NCBI GenBank assembly: GCA_036676235.1
Contig: JAKFDI010000010.1
Span: 124,001 to 188,000, forward strand
Direction: 5' to 3'
DNA: 64,000 nt
Source: JAKFDI01 sp036676235
GTDB taxonomy: Bacteria > Pseudomonadota > Gammaproteobacteria > Burkholderiales > Burkholderiaceae_C
Each line of letters starts with the position of its first letter. The stretch's first letter is position 1. The position numbers were made by a program, and so were the translations under genes. Positions 25,718-34,557 of the stretch are shown one piece after another. The notes under the pieces were generated by a model, which was not told the origin of the DNA, searched no databases, and worked only from the letters and a program-made list of their open reading frames with translations.

Positions 25718-27564
25718 CTGCCGGCGTCCTCGCGCTTGCGTCTGGCGGCGCGGCGCTGTGGCTGGCGCTTCATCACCCCTTGTCGGCGTCGGCCGCGCTT
25801 GCGATGAGCGTGGTGTGGATGGCGGCCGCCTGTCGGTTTCCGCGTCTGTGGCTGTTCGTGATGCCGGCCGCCTTGCCGGCGATGAACCTGTCGCCGTGGA
25901 CGGGCTGGATCGTGTTCGAGGAGTTCGATCTGCTGGTGCTCGGCGCTGTGGCGGGCGGCTATGCGCGCATGGCGTGGCGTGGGGTGGAGGGCGTATGGCC
26001 TTTGCGCACGGCCGGGCGGCTTGTGGTGGTCGCGCTGATCGCGCTCACGCTGATCTCGTTGTGGCGCGGCATCGGCGATGCGGGCGGTTGGGCGTTCGGT
26101 TGGTTCCAGCACTACACCGATCCGTTGAACAGTCTGCGAGTGTCGAAGAGTGCGCTGTACGTGCTGATGCTCGTACCGCTGCTGCGCCGTGAGGCGGCAC
26201 AGCCGGGCGCGGGCGAGTCGTTCGCCTTCGGCATGCTGGCCGGCGCGGCCATCGTGTGCCTGGCTGCGCTGTGGGAACGCATCGCCTATCCAGGCTTGTT
26301 CAACTTCACCGACGTCTACCGCACCACCGCCCTGTTCTGGGAGATGCACGTTGGCGGCGCGGCGATCGATGCGTACCTGGCGCTCGCCACGCCTTTCGTC
26401 GCGTGGGCCTTGTGGCGTGCTCGCAGCACGTGGCAATGGGGCCTTGCAGCCCTGTTCGCGCTGGTGTGGGTGTACGTGTGCCTCACCACCTTTGCGCGCG
26501 GCGTGTATCTCGGCGTGCTGACCGCCATCGTGCTGCTGGCCTTTCTGCGGCTGCTGGGCGGCACCGGCTGGCGTCGCTGGGCCGGCCTGGCGCTTGGGTT
26601 GGTGCTTGTCGCCGAAGTCGTGGGGGTCCTCGGCTGGGGCTCGTTCATGGCGTCGCGCCTGTCGAACACCGATCGCGACTACCAGAGCCGCACCGCGCAT
26701 TGGGCGCGCGGGATCGGTCTGCTGGAGGGGCCGGCCGATTGGCTGCTCGGGCTCGGCGCGGGCCGGCTGCCGGCGCACTATGGCCGGTTCGTGTCGGGAG
26801 CTGAGTTCCCGGGTGCAGTGCTTGTGAACGAAGGGCAGGGCGCTGTCGAGTTGCGCGGCCAGCGGTCCATGGAGGAACTGGGCGGCCTGTACGGCTTGAC
26901 CCAGCGCGTGCCGCTGCGGGCGCACTACCGGCTGAGCCTCGATCTGCGCACTGACCGGCCGACCGAGCTGCTCGCGCGCGTGTGCACCGTGCACCTCCTG
27001 TATGAACACTCCTGCCAGGGCAGTTACCTGCGCCTGGCGCCGACGGGCGAGACGTGGCAGCACGTGTCATTGCATCTGGCCGGGCCGGCGCTGGAAGCCG
27101 GCCCAGGGTTCGCGCCGCGCCGGGCGGCCTTGGGGCTGACGGTGCTCAACGCCGGCGGCGCGGTCGAGCTTGGCAAGCTACAACTCGAAGCGGCGGGCGG
27201 CGAATCCCTGCTGCGCAACGGCGACTTTTCCGCGGGACTCGCGCATTGGCTGCCGGTGGCGCAGTACTACTTCATCCCGTGGCACATCGACAACCTGTTC
27301 CTCGAGCTGCTGATCGAGCGGGGGCTGCTCGGGCTCGTGGCGTTCCTGGCGCTGCTCGTCGTGGTCGCCGTGAAGGCCTGGCGCATGCGCGCATCGGCGG
27401 ATGTCATGCCGTTCGCAGCCGCTTCGCTGTGCGGGGTGCTGTGTGTCGGGCTCGTCAGCAGCGTGCTGGATGTGCCGCGAGTCGCACTGCTCATGTTCCT
27501 GCTGATGGCGCTGTTGCTGTTGCCGCATCGTGCGGCCAGTCATCGCGCGGCACACAGGCCATGA
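25696..27564 (+). CDS. O-antigen ligase-like membrane protein, paralogue of 5108-7507
   Basis: About 622 residues if translation starts at the TTG at 25696, which overlaps the decarboxylase by 22 bases; the first in-frame ATG is 25804. The N-terminal helices, WTGWIVFEEFDLLVL, VYRTTALFWEMHVGGAAIDAYL and RTAHWARGIGLL match the first ligase-like protein closely. The terminal part again has a soluble domain ending SLLRNGDFSAGLAHW, then two membrane helices. It lacks the extra central helices of its paralogue. A polymerase or ligase for a lipid-linked glycan is likely. The start is uncertain because no clear Shine-Dalgarno is seen. Confidence 0.78.
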   Translation: MHRSARLAAGVLALASGGAALWLALHHPLSASAALAMSVVWMAAACRFPRLWLFVMPAALPAMNLSPWTGWIVFEEFDLLVLGAVAGGYARMAWRGVEGVWPLRTAGRLVVVALIALTLISLWRGIGDAGGWAFGWFQHYTDPLNSLRVSKSALYVLMLVPLLRREAAQPGAGESFAFGMLAGAAIVCLAALWERIAYPGLFNFTDVYRTTALFWEMHVGGAAIDAYLALATPFVAWALWRARSTWQWGLAALFALVWVYVCLTTFARGVYLGVLTAIVLLAFLRLLGGTGWRRWAGLALGLVLVAEVVGVLGWGSFMASRLSNTDRDYQSRTAHWARGIGLLEGPADWLLGLGAGRLPAHYGRFVSGAEFPGAVLVNEGQGAVELRGQRSMEELGGLYGLTQRVPLRAHYRLSLDLRTDRPTELLARVCTVHLLYEHSCQGSYLRLAPTGETWQHVSLHLAGPALEAGPGFAPRRAALGLTVLNAGGAVELGKLQLEAAGGESLLRNGDFSAGLAHWLPVAQYYFIPWHIDNLFLELLIERGLLGLVAFLALLVVVAVKAWRMRASADVMPFAAASLCGVLCVGLVSSVLDVPRVALLMFLLMALLLLPHRAASHRAAHRP

Positions 27565-27588
27565 AAAAGGCACCCGCTCGGGGTGCCT
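27564..27588 (-). terminator. rho-independent terminator of the PEP-CTERM gene
   Basis: Read on the minus strand, AGGCACCC and GGGTGCCT pair as an 8-bp GC-rich stem with a five-base loop (27568-27588), followed by TTTTT (27568-27564). It lies 25 bases after the PEP-CTERM stop and right at the end of the convergent ligase gene. Confidence 0.8.
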
Positions 27589-27612
27589 CGTCGATGTGCC
27601 TGTGGCCGATCG

Positions 27613-28398
27613 TCAGGACGCGGCTGAAGTCTTGCGGCGCCGCACTTGCCATGCACCGGCCAAGGCGATGCCGGCAAGTGCCAGCGTGCCCGGCTCCGGA
27701 ACGCCCGGGGGCGGCGGGGGCGGGGTGTAGCGGGTGCCGGCGACGGCGAGCAGCTTGACGTAGTCGTTGCCTTGGCCGAGACCGCTTCCACCGAAGTTCG
27801 AGTTATAGGCGCTGATCAGCCACCAACTCGAACTGAAGTTGCCGCTGTTGATGGACTTGGTGGAGGTTGCGCCGGCATTCGCGTAGTTGCCAACCAGCGT
27901 CCAGCCGCTGCCGGCATCGAGAAGGTTTGCAGCAGTCATGCCGCTCAGGGTGGGACTGCCGGCGCCGGTGTAGGCCAGCACGCTGAGGTCGGAGTCCGTC
28001 TGCCACCACCCGACGGACAGCGACGAGAGGGTGACGCTTTGGGCAAACGACAAGCCGATGAGGTCGGTGCCGTTCTGGTTGTCGGTCGCGTGCTCGGGCG
28101 ATTGCCCGTCGCCGTTGTACCACTCGCGGTTGCGCACCCCGAAGCCTGAGCCGCTGTATCGCTCGAGTTCGGCCGTCCGGTACGTCCCTTCATTGCCGCC
28201 ATCGGTCGCCGTTGACCAAGCCTGTGCCCAGACCTGTGAATCGCCCGACCCGCACGTCCAGACGTTCCCGAAGGTGCCGTCGTTGCTGCCGCTGCAGCCG
28301 GAGCCGAAGTTCCAGGTCGATGCGGCGCTGGCGACCGGCGAGAAAGCCGCCAGGGCGAGTGCCGCCAGGGCCGTGCTGGCAAGGCGTTGTTTGTTCAT
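27613..28398 (-). CDS. PEP-CTERM sorting domain surface protein
   Basis: The product has 261 residues. The signal peptide (about 1-25) ends SPVASA. The body is rich in Gly, Ser, Asn and Trp. The C-terminus is a textbook PEP-CTERM signal: Pro-rich linker, VPEPGTLALAGIALAGAW (from about residue 233) and the basic stop RRRK. Exosortase A cleaves such proteins at the outer face of the inner membrane and hands them to the surface or EPS matrix. The ATG at 28398 has GGAGG four bases upstream. A sigma-54-type promoter precedes it and a terminator follows, so it is probably a single-gene transcript. It may be a secreted matrix protein for floc or biofilm formation. Confidence 0.92.
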   Translation of the reverse strand: MNKQRLASTALAALALAAFSPVASAASTWNFGSGCSGSNDGTFGNVWTCGSGDSQVWAQAWSTATDGGNEGTYRTAELERYSGSGFGVRNREWYNGDGQSPEHATDNQNGTDLIGLSFAQSVTLSSLSVGWWQTDSDLSVLAYTGAGSPTLSGMTAANLLDAGSGWTLVGNYANAGATSTKSINSGNFSSSWWLISAYNSNFGGSGLGQGNDYVKLLAVAGTRYTPPPPPPGVPEPGTLALAGIALAGAWQVRRRKTSAAS

Positions 28399-28449
28399 GA
28401 ATCCTCCATGGCGCCTGCGAACAGGCTGGGTGCATGTTTGTTCACAAGG

Positions 28450-28466
28450 AAGCGAGAAGCGTGCCT
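28450..28466 (-). promoter_or_regulatory. candidate sigma-54 (-24/-12) promoter for the PEP-CTERM gene
   Basis: On the minus strand the site reads AGGCACGCTTCTCGCTT. It keeps GG, the ten-base spacing, GC and the CACG block of the TGGCACG-N4-TTGCT consensus, with two mismatches. It ends about 51 bases before the start codon. In exosortase-A systems the PrsK/PrsR two-component pair works with sigma-54 to drive PEP-CTERM genes, which makes this site plausible. Confidence 0.6.
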
Positions 28467-28554
28467 CGGCGAAAACTCGTTCTGAAACAAATACTTGCGC
28501 ATGTGCCTGGCTCTCAGGTGGCTTGGGTGTAAAGGCCTTCGACAACCAGCCGCG

Positions 28555-31419
28555 TCACTTCAGCGCCGCCAGCAGCGCCTTCGCCTCGGCCGTCCACTCG
28601 AAGGAGCGGCCGGTTTCGAGCGCGGCGGCCACTTCTGTCTTCGCTTCACCCCGCCGCCCGGTCTTGGCGAGCACCGTGGCCAGGTGGTAGCGGATCTCGG
28701 CATTGCCCGGCGCACGTAGCCGCGCCCCGCGAAGCAGTTGCAAGGCGCGGTCGGTCTGGCCGTTGTGGAAGCTGATCCAGCCGACGGTGTCGATCACGAG
28801 CGGGTTGTCCGGATCTTTCGCGAGGGCCTGCTCGGCGATGCCAAGCGCAGCCGGATCCTTCAGGCGCAGCAGCGCATTGGCGAGGTTGTTCAGCGTTTCG
28901 GTGTCGTCCGGCGCGAGCTTCAGGGCGCCCTCGTAGGCGGTGCGCGCCGCGGCGAAGTTGCCCATTGCCGCATGACCGTCGGCGATGGCCTTGTGCACAC
29001 GCACATCACGTGGATGCTTGGCGAGCCACTGATCGGCCAGGGCAATCGCCGCCTTGCCCTCGTTCGGCGTGAACGAGGCGCGATACAGGCGCAGCAGCGT
29101 GTCGGTGGACGGCTCGGCCTTGTGTGCCTCGCGATACGCGGTGACGGCCGCGGCTGTCTGCTTACGCGCGAGCGCCACGCTGCCGAGCAGCGTATGGCCG
29201 ACGGCGCGCTTGGGTTCGCGCTTGATGATGTTCCGCGCGCGCTGTTCGGCCTTCTCGAACTCCCCTTGGCGGGTTTCCACCTCGGTCATCATGGCGAGCG
29301 CCGGCAGGTGGTCGGGCTGGCTGGAAAGCGCCTTCTCCAGGCTGTAGGCGGCGCCCGGCAGGTTGTCGATGCGCAGTTGCAGCGCCGCGATGTCCACCTG
29401 CGCCGGCGCCTCGAAGGCGGCAAGGCGGGTGGCGTTGCCAAGGGTCGTGCGCGCCCCGGGGATGTCGCCGTTGGCCATCAGCACGCGTGAATGAGCCAGC
29501 AGCACCGGCACCTGCTCGCGCCCTTTGGTCAGCAGTTGCTTCGAGGCTTCCAGTGCCTTGGCGGGCCGGTTCTCGCGCAGATGCAACTCGATCAGGCCGA
29601 ATCCGGGACGCAGTTCGTCGGCCGGTGCGAAGTCGTTGGCCTTTTGCAGCCAGTGCTGCACCTGCGCCGGCTGGCCGCGCAGCTTGAACAGCGCGGCCAT
29701 CTCGAGCAGCGCGTCGATGTCGCGCTCGTTCGCCTTGAGCACCGCGGCGAGCCGCGCCTCGGCGGCGGGGTAGGCCTTGGCCGCCATGTCCAGTCGCGCG
29801 AGGTTGAACTGCGGCGCCGTCTGGCCAGGCGCGAGCGACAGCGCCTTCTCGAAGGCCAGTTTCGCCCCGGGCGTATCGCCGCCGCGCGCGCGCGCCAGGC
29901 CGAGCAGGTTGTGGAAGCTCGCGTTTTCGGGCTCGCGGGTCGTCAGCGCCTGCGCGATGGCGAGCGCCTGTTTCGTCTGGCCGCTGCGCAGGTACAGCCC
30001 GACGAGTGCGGAGCCCGCCTGCGTCTGGCGCGGATCTCTCTTGTAGGCGGCGGCGAGTTCGGTCGTGGCGTCAGCGAGATGCCCGCCGCCGAGCAGCGTC
30101 AGCCCCAGCGCGGTGCGAAGTTGCGGCGCGTCGCTGCTGCGCAGGGCCTGCTGCATCAGCTGCGTGGCCTTGGCGTGGTCGCCGCGCGACATGTGGGCCG
30201 ACGCGAGCAGCGTCAGCGCCTGCGGATCGCCCGGCTGGCGGCGCAGATAGCCTTCCAGCACGGTTATCGCTTCGTGCACGTTGCGATCCGCCATGTAGAG
30301 GCGGGCAAGAATCTTCGAGGCGGCGCTGTGGCCCTGCACCCGCTGGAAGGTTTCCAGATAGGCCTTGGCCTTCTCGCGCTGGTTGAGGCCGAAGTGCGCC
30401 AGGCCGTTGAGCATCAGCAACTGCGAGCGGTAGCGGATGAAGTCGATCGGCACCGGATCGAGCAGGGCGGTCACTTCGCGCAGGCTGTGGGCGGCGGCTT
30501 CCGCGTCGCCCCGGCGTTCGGCCAGCAGGGCGTTGAGGTAGGCGCCGCGGGGCTCCTTCGGCGAGACGCGGCGAAGCTCGGCCACGTCCTTCGCGGCTGC
30601 GTCGGCACGTCCCATGTCGAGCAGCAGACCGGCCCGTGTGACGCGCGCCTCGACGTGGTCGGCATCGAACCCGAGCGCCTTGTCGTAGGCGGCGAGCGCC
30701 GACTCGAGGTTGCCCTGCACATGCGCGACGGAGCCCTGCTGATACCAGGCGTCAGCCGATTCGGGAGCGAGTGCCAGCGCCTTGCCTGCGGCGACATCGG
30801 CCTGGTCGAACTGGCCCGCGCGAATGCGGATCGGAACTTCTGCCAGCCACGAGCGGGACGACGCCGTGTCGATGGCGCGGGCTTCGCCGATGGTGCGCAG
30901 GGCTGCGGCGGTGTTGCCGAGATCGGCTGAGGCGGCGGCGCGCAGCAGCAGCAGGTCGAAGCGCACGCCCTCCGGCAGGCCGGCCGGATTGAACTGCGCC
31001 TCCTCGAGCAGCAGCTTTTGCTTGCCCTGGCCCACATATGACTGCGCAAGCGGAACTACCACCTCGGCCCGGCTCACGCCCAGGCGCAACGCTTCGGCGA
31101 ACGCCACTTCGGCGGCACCGACCTCGCTGTTCTCGAGCAGCGCCTTGCCGAGCAGCACGTGAACCGGCAGCAGGTTCTTCTTCACCTGCAGTGCGTTCTT
31201 GAGCTGGATGATGGCGCCGGGCAGGTCGTGCGCCTCGTAGCGCACGAGTGCGTCTTCGTAGAAGCGGGCGGCCTTGTCGTCCTCGGGCGCCGCGAGGGTA
31301 CCGGCGCCTGCGAGGCACAGCAGCAGCGCAGCGGCGAGGCGGCTCGACCGATGGCGAAATGGCGTCGTAACGGCAGAGGAGCGCATCAGGCGGGCGGAAA
31401 AAGCAACGAAGCGTTTCAT
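28555..31419 (-). CDS. prsT: XrtA/PEP-CTERM system TPR-repeat protein PrsT
   Basis: The product has 954 residues, the usual size for PrsT (about 900-950). The N-terminal hydrophobic segment is followed by KAARFYEDALVRYEAHDLPG and a long run of tetratricopeptide repeats to the C-terminus; examples are ADAWYQQGSVAHVQGNLESA and ASFHNLLGLARARGGDTPGA. It is exported and probably acts in the periplasm as a scaffold in EPS assembly or export. The ATG at 31419 gives a credible signal peptide; the frame to 31467 adds an Arg/Pro leader. It lies upstream of the PEP-CTERM gene, with 156 bases between them. Confidence 0.9.
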   Translation of the reverse strand: MKRFVAFSARLMRSSAVTTPFRHRSSRLAAALLLCLAGAGTLAAPEDDKAARFYEDALVRYEAHDLPGAIIQLKNALQVKKNLLPVHVLLGKALLENSEVGAAEVAFAEALRLGVSRAEVVVPLAQSYVGQGKQKLLLEEAQFNPAGLPEGVRFDLLLLRAAASADLGNTAAALRTIGEARAIDTASSRSWLAEVPIRIRAGQFDQADVAAGKALALAPESADAWYQQGSVAHVQGNLESALAAYDKALGFDADHVEARVTRAGLLLDMGRADAAAKDVAELRRVSPKEPRGAYLNALLAERRGDAEAAAHSLREVTALLDPVPIDFIRYRSQLLMLNGLAHFGLNQREKAKAYLETFQRVQGHSAASKILARLYMADRNVHEAITVLEGYLRRQPGDPQALTLLASAHMSRGDHAKATQLMQQALRSSDAPQLRTALGLTLLGGGHLADATTELAAAYKRDPRQTQAGSALVGLYLRSGQTKQALAIAQALTTREPENASFHNLLGLARARGGDTPGAKLAFEKALSLAPGQTAPQFNLARLDMAAKAYPAAEARLAAVLKANERDIDALLEMAALFKLRGQPAQVQHWLQKANDFAPADELRPGFGLIELHLRENRPAKALEASKQLLTKGREQVPVLLAHSRVLMANGDIPGARTTLGNATRLAAFEAPAQVDIAALQLRIDNLPGAAYSLEKALSSQPDHLPALAMMTEVETRQGEFEKAEQRARNIIKREPKRAVGHTLLGSVALARKQTAAAVTAYREAHKAEPSTDTLLRLYRASFTPNEGKAAIALADQWLAKHPRDVRVHKAIADGHAAMGNFAAARTAYEGALKLAPDDTETLNNLANALLRLKDPAALGIAEQALAKDPDNPLVIDTVGWISFHNGQTDRALQLLRGARLRAPGNAEIRYHLATVLAKTGRRGEAKTEVAAALETGRSFEWTAEAKALLAALK

Positions 31420-31516
31420 GCTAGTCGCCTGCGGCAGGCGCGGGCGCCGCCCGGAACGCCCATTCATGGGGGCTGGCCGCGCATTGCGTCACACCGGGGC
31501 CGCGCCGCGGCCGGAT

Positions 31517-32413
31517 TCAGCGCCTGAACACCTCATCGCGCGCCGCCTGCGTGATCGCGGCCACGCAGGGATGCGTGATGCGGCGCTCGACCGAGATGGC
31601 GTGGAACTCCTCCACCAGATCGGCCGCGCGCCCGAGCACGCGCACGCCGTATTGCGCGCAGGTCTCGTCTTCCAGCACGGTGGGCGTCATGAACACGCCG
31701 CGTCCTTCGCCGCCGAAGGCCTTCATCAGCGCGGCGTCGTCGAATTCGCCGATGGTGCGCGGGCGCAGGCCATGCCGTCCGAGCCACAGTTCGAGCCGCT
31801 GGCGCATGGCGGACGAAGCGCCCTGGATCAGCATCGGCGCGCCGTCCAGGCACTGCGGAAACTTGCGCCCGAGCTTGGCCTTCAATCCGGGCTCCGCGAA
31901 GAAGCTCATCGCCGTGGTGCCCAGCGCGTGGCTGAAGGCCTTCACGCTGTGCTGGCGGCCAAGCGGCTCGTCGGCGATCACGAGATCGAGCCGGTGCACC
32001 GAAAGCTGCGCGAGCAGGTCCTGGAACTTTCCCTCGTGGCAGATCAGCCGCACCGGGTCCGGCAGGCCGAGCGCGGGTTCCAGCAGCCGGTAGGCGATGG
32101 CCTTGGGCACCGAATCGGCGATGCCGACGCGAAAGTCGAGCACTGCCGGGCCGCTGCGCGCCTGGCCGATCGCCGCTTCGAGTTCGGCGCTCAACGCGAA
32201 GATCTGGTCGGCGAAACCGAGCGCCACGCGCCCTTCGTCGGTGAGTTCGAGCTGCCGCCCCTTCTTGCGAAACAGCGCGCAGCCGAGCCGCGCCTCCAGC
32301 AGCTTGATCTGGCCCGAGAGCGTCTGCGGCGTGGTGTGCAGTTGCTCGCCGGCGCGCATGATGCCGCCCGCCTTGGCAGTGGCCCAGAAGTAGTAGAGAT
32401 GCTTGAAGTTCAT
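31517..32413 (-). CDS. nhaR: LysR-family regulator, NhaR-like
   Basis: The product has 298 residues. The N-terminal winged helix has NFKHLYYFWATAKAGGIMRA and QTLSGQIKLLEARLG, the distinctive start of NhaR-type LysR proteins, followed by a periplasmic-binding-like effector domain. NhaR responds to sodium in enterobacteria; many betaproteobacterial members have unknown signals. The gene is divergent from the terC-like gene and shares a 100-base region with GAAGC/GCTTC half-sites, so it probably controls itself and that neighbour. Confidence 0.85.
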   Translation of the reverse strand: MNFKHLYYFWATAKAGGIMRAGEQLHTTPQTLSGQIKLLEARLGCALFRKKGRQLELTDEGRVALGFADQIFALSAELEAAIGQARSGPAVLDFRVGIADSVPKAIAYRLLEPALGLPDPVRLICHEGKFQDLLAQLSVHRLDLVIADEPLGRQHSVKAFSHALGTTAMSFFAEPGLKAKLGRKFPQCLDGAPMLIQGASSAMRQRLELWLGRHGLRPRTIGEFDDAALMKAFGGEGRGVFMTPTVLEDETCAQYGVRVLGRAADLVEEFHAISVERRITHPCVAAITQAARDEVFRR

Positions 32414-32427
32414 CGCTGCGATTTCAA

Positions 32428-32464
32428 CGAAGCGTTGCTTCGCATAAATCGACTTTACGCGAAG
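32428..32464. promoter_or_regulatory. probable LysR operator between nhaR-like and terC-like genes
   Basis: CGAAGC-GTT-GCTTCG (32428-32442) is a perfect inverted repeat. A further GCGAAG (32459-32464) pairs with the CTTCGC at 32438-32443. This gives three phased half-sites between the divergent starts, the usual arrangement for a LysR activator site next to an autoregulatory site. Binding is not shown. Confidence 0.6.
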
Positions 32465-32513
32465 TGTTTGCCGGGACTACATTGCACGTTCCCTTGCCAG
32501 ATCACACCGTACC

Positions 32514-33293
32514 GTGGAACTCCTGCTCGACCCCAACATCTGGATCGCCTTCGCGATGCTCGCCGCGCTCGAAATCGTGCTCGGCATCGACAACATCATC
32601 TTCATCTCCATCCTGGTGGCGCGGCTGCCTGCGCATCAGCGCGACCTGGGCCGGCGTCTCGGCCTCGGCTTCGCGATGCTCACGCGGCTGTTGCTGCTGT
32701 TCTCGCTCAGCTGGGTGATGGGCCTCACGGCCGATCTGTTCACCGTGGCGGGCGAAGCCATCAGCGGGCGCGATCTGGTGCTGCTGCTGGGCGGCCTGTT
32801 CCTGCTCTACAAGGCCTCGAACGAAATCTTCGTCGAGGTGGAAGCGCGCGAGCAGGACGGCCCGCCCGCCACCGATCCCGCGGCACTCAAGGCCGCCGGC
32901 AAGAAGCTGCTGTGGGGCATCGTCGGGCAGATCGCCATCATCGACATCGTGTTCTCGCTCGATTCGGTGATCACCGCTGTTGGTATGGTGGACGAACTCA
33001 GCGTGATGGTGGCCGCCGTCGTGGTGGCGGTGGGCGTGATGCTTCTGGCCGCCAAGCCCATCGGCGAGTTCGTCGAGCGTCATCCGTCGGTCAAGGTGCT
33101 GGCTCTGGCCTTCCTCGTGATGGTGGGCATGGCGCTGGTGGCCGAAGCCTTCGATGTGCATGTGCCCAAGGGCTACCTCTATGCGGCGATGGCGTTCTCG
33201 CTCGCCGTCGAAGCGCTCAACATCCGCAGCCGCAACAAGCGGCAATTGCTGGCTCGCCAGACTTCTTCCACTTCCGATTCAACCGAGGGCTGA
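32514..33293 (+). CDS. TerC-family integral membrane protein
   Basis: The product has 259 residues from a GTG start, with about seven membrane helices. The TerC signature appears twice, as EIVLGIDNIIF and DIVFSLDSVITAVGM, whose acidic residues within the membrane are the proposed metal-ion site. TerC-family members are thought to export or sense manganese and other metals, and some are called tellurite resistance proteins. The likely regulator is the divergent NhaR-like protein. No Shine-Dalgarno sequence is obvious before the GTG. The next gene starts one base after its stop. Confidence 0.88.
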   Translation: MELLLDPNIWIAFAMLAALEIVLGIDNIIFISILVARLPAHQRDLGRRLGLGFAMLTRLLLLFSLSWVMGLTADLFTVAGEAISGRDLVLLLGGLFLLYKASNEIFVEVEAREQDGPPATDPAALKAAGKKLLWGIVGQIAIIDIVFSLDSVITAVGMVDELSVMVAAVVVAVGVMLLAAKPIGEFVERHPSVKVLALAFLVMVGMALVAEAFDVHVPKGYLYAAMAFSLAVEALNIRSRNKRQLLARQTSSTSDSTEG

Positions 33294-33294
33294 C

Positions 33295-34005
33295 ATGAAC
33301 CGCAATTTCCAAACCGCCACCGCCCAACAAGGCAATCACGGCGGCTACGGCGTCGCAAGCGCCGCCGAACGCAACCGCGTGCTGCGCAACACCTACTGGC
33401 TGCTCGCGCTGTCAATGGTGCCCACCGTCATGGGCGCCTGGGTCGGCATCGCCACCGGCATCACGCGCGCCATGTCGCCGGGCATTGGCCTGGTGGTGTT
33501 CCTCGCCGGCGCCTTCGGCTTCATGTTCGCCATCGAGAAGACCAAGAACTCGGCCGCCGGCGTGCCGGTGCTGCTGGGCTTCACCTTCTTCATGGGACTG
33601 ATGCTGTCGCGCCTGCTGGGCACGGTGCTGGGTCTGGCCAACGGCGCGAGCCTCGTGATGATGGCCTTTGCCGGCACCGGCGCCATCTTCCTCGGCATGG
33701 CCTCGCTGTCGTCGGTGATCAAGCGCGACCTCACCTCGATGGGCAAGTGGCTCTTCATCGGCATGATCATGCTGCTGGTGGCGGGCATCGCGAACTTCTT
33801 CATCCAGTCGAGCGCGCTGATGATCACGCTGTCGGTGCTGGCGATCGGCATCTTCTCGGCCTTCATCCTGCACGACCTCAAGCGTGTGCAGGACGGTCTG
33901 GAGACCAACTACATCACCGCCACGCTGGGCGTGTACCTCAGCATCTACAACGTGTTCCAGTCGCTGCTGGCGCTGTTCGGCATCTTCGGCGGGCGCGAGG
34001 AGTAA
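33295..34005 (+). CDS. Bax inhibitor-1/YccA-family membrane protein
   Basis: The product has 236 residues. A polar N-terminus of about 30 residues is followed by seven hydrophobic helices, including GIGLVVFLAGAFGFMFAIEK and SAFILHDLKRVQDG. The acidic-rich C-terminal motif region (DLKRVQDG) is typical of BI-1/YccA proteins. E. coli YccA interacts with the FtsH protease, and other members leak calcium. It is probably cotranscribed with the terC-like gene, with one base between stop and start. Confidence 0.88.
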   Translation: MNRNFQTATAQQGNHGGYGVASAAERNRVLRNTYWLLALSMVPTVMGAWVGIATGITRAMSPGIGLVVFLAGAFGFMFAIEKTKNSAAGVPVLLGFTFFMGLMLSRLLGTVLGLANGASLVMMAFAGTGAIFLGMASLSSVIKRDLTSMGKWLFIGMIMLLVAGIANFFIQSSALMITLSVLAIGIFSAFILHDLKRVQDGLETNYITATLGVYLSIYNVFQSLLALFGIFGGREE

Positions 34006-34055
34006 TTCATCCGCACGGAACCCAGCGTCGTTCCGGCGCTCTGACAGGAATGACC

Positions 34056-34358
34056 ATGTCGACACATCCAAACGGCTCGCTCCAGGGCATTGCCGCCACC
34101 GTGCTGCGCATTGCGCTGGGCTTGGCGGGCTTCGTGCTGGCGCTCGGTGCGCTGTTCATCGGCCTCGTTCTGAGCGCTGGCCTCATCGTCTGGGCGCTGA
34201 TTCGCCACCGCAAGCCCGTGGCACAGCTCTTTCGCCAGCGCGCCTTCATGGCGCGCGGCGGCTTCCGCTCGGCGCACGCTCGGCACCAGGCGCCGCGCGG
34301 CGACGTTGTGGACGTGGCGGTGCGCGAGGTGCCGGTGCAGGAATCGCGCCGCGAGTGA
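34056..34358 (+). CDS. small membrane protein, unknown function
   Basis: The product has 100 residues and one strong hydrophobic stretch, about residues 12-45, long enough for a hairpin or one long helix (LRIALGLAGFVLALGALFIG). The C-terminus is basic and Arg/His-rich (RHRKPVAQLFRQRAF). AGGA lies six bases before the ATG at 34056, which makes it a better start than the ATG at 34050. It follows the YccA-like gene by 50 bases and may share its transcript. I do not recognise a family. Confidence 0.6.
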   Translation: MSTHPNGSLQGIAATVLRIALGLAGFVLALGALFIGLVLSAGLIVWALIRHRKPVAQLFRQRAFMARGGFRSAHARHQAPRGDVVDVAVREVPVQESRRE

Positions 34359-34557
34359 GGTCGCGTTTGGCGTCGTGCGCCCGAGGGCCTGAGCGGGCGC
34401 GCCGATGACTCGCGGCGGGTGGGAGCACCCGGCGCGGCGCTCCTCCTGCTGACACGCTGGCGTTCGGTGCTGCGCGCGCCGGCGCCGGCTGCGCGTGATC
34501 CCGCAGGTTGCACGCTGGCCGAGGTGGTGTACGGCTACATCGCGCTGCGCCACGGCA

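Noticed and set aside
31274..33298. Plus-strand open frame of 674 codons across prsT, nhaR-like and terC-like genes
   Set aside because: It is antisense to two well-supported genes and out of frame with the third; no family pattern is seen.
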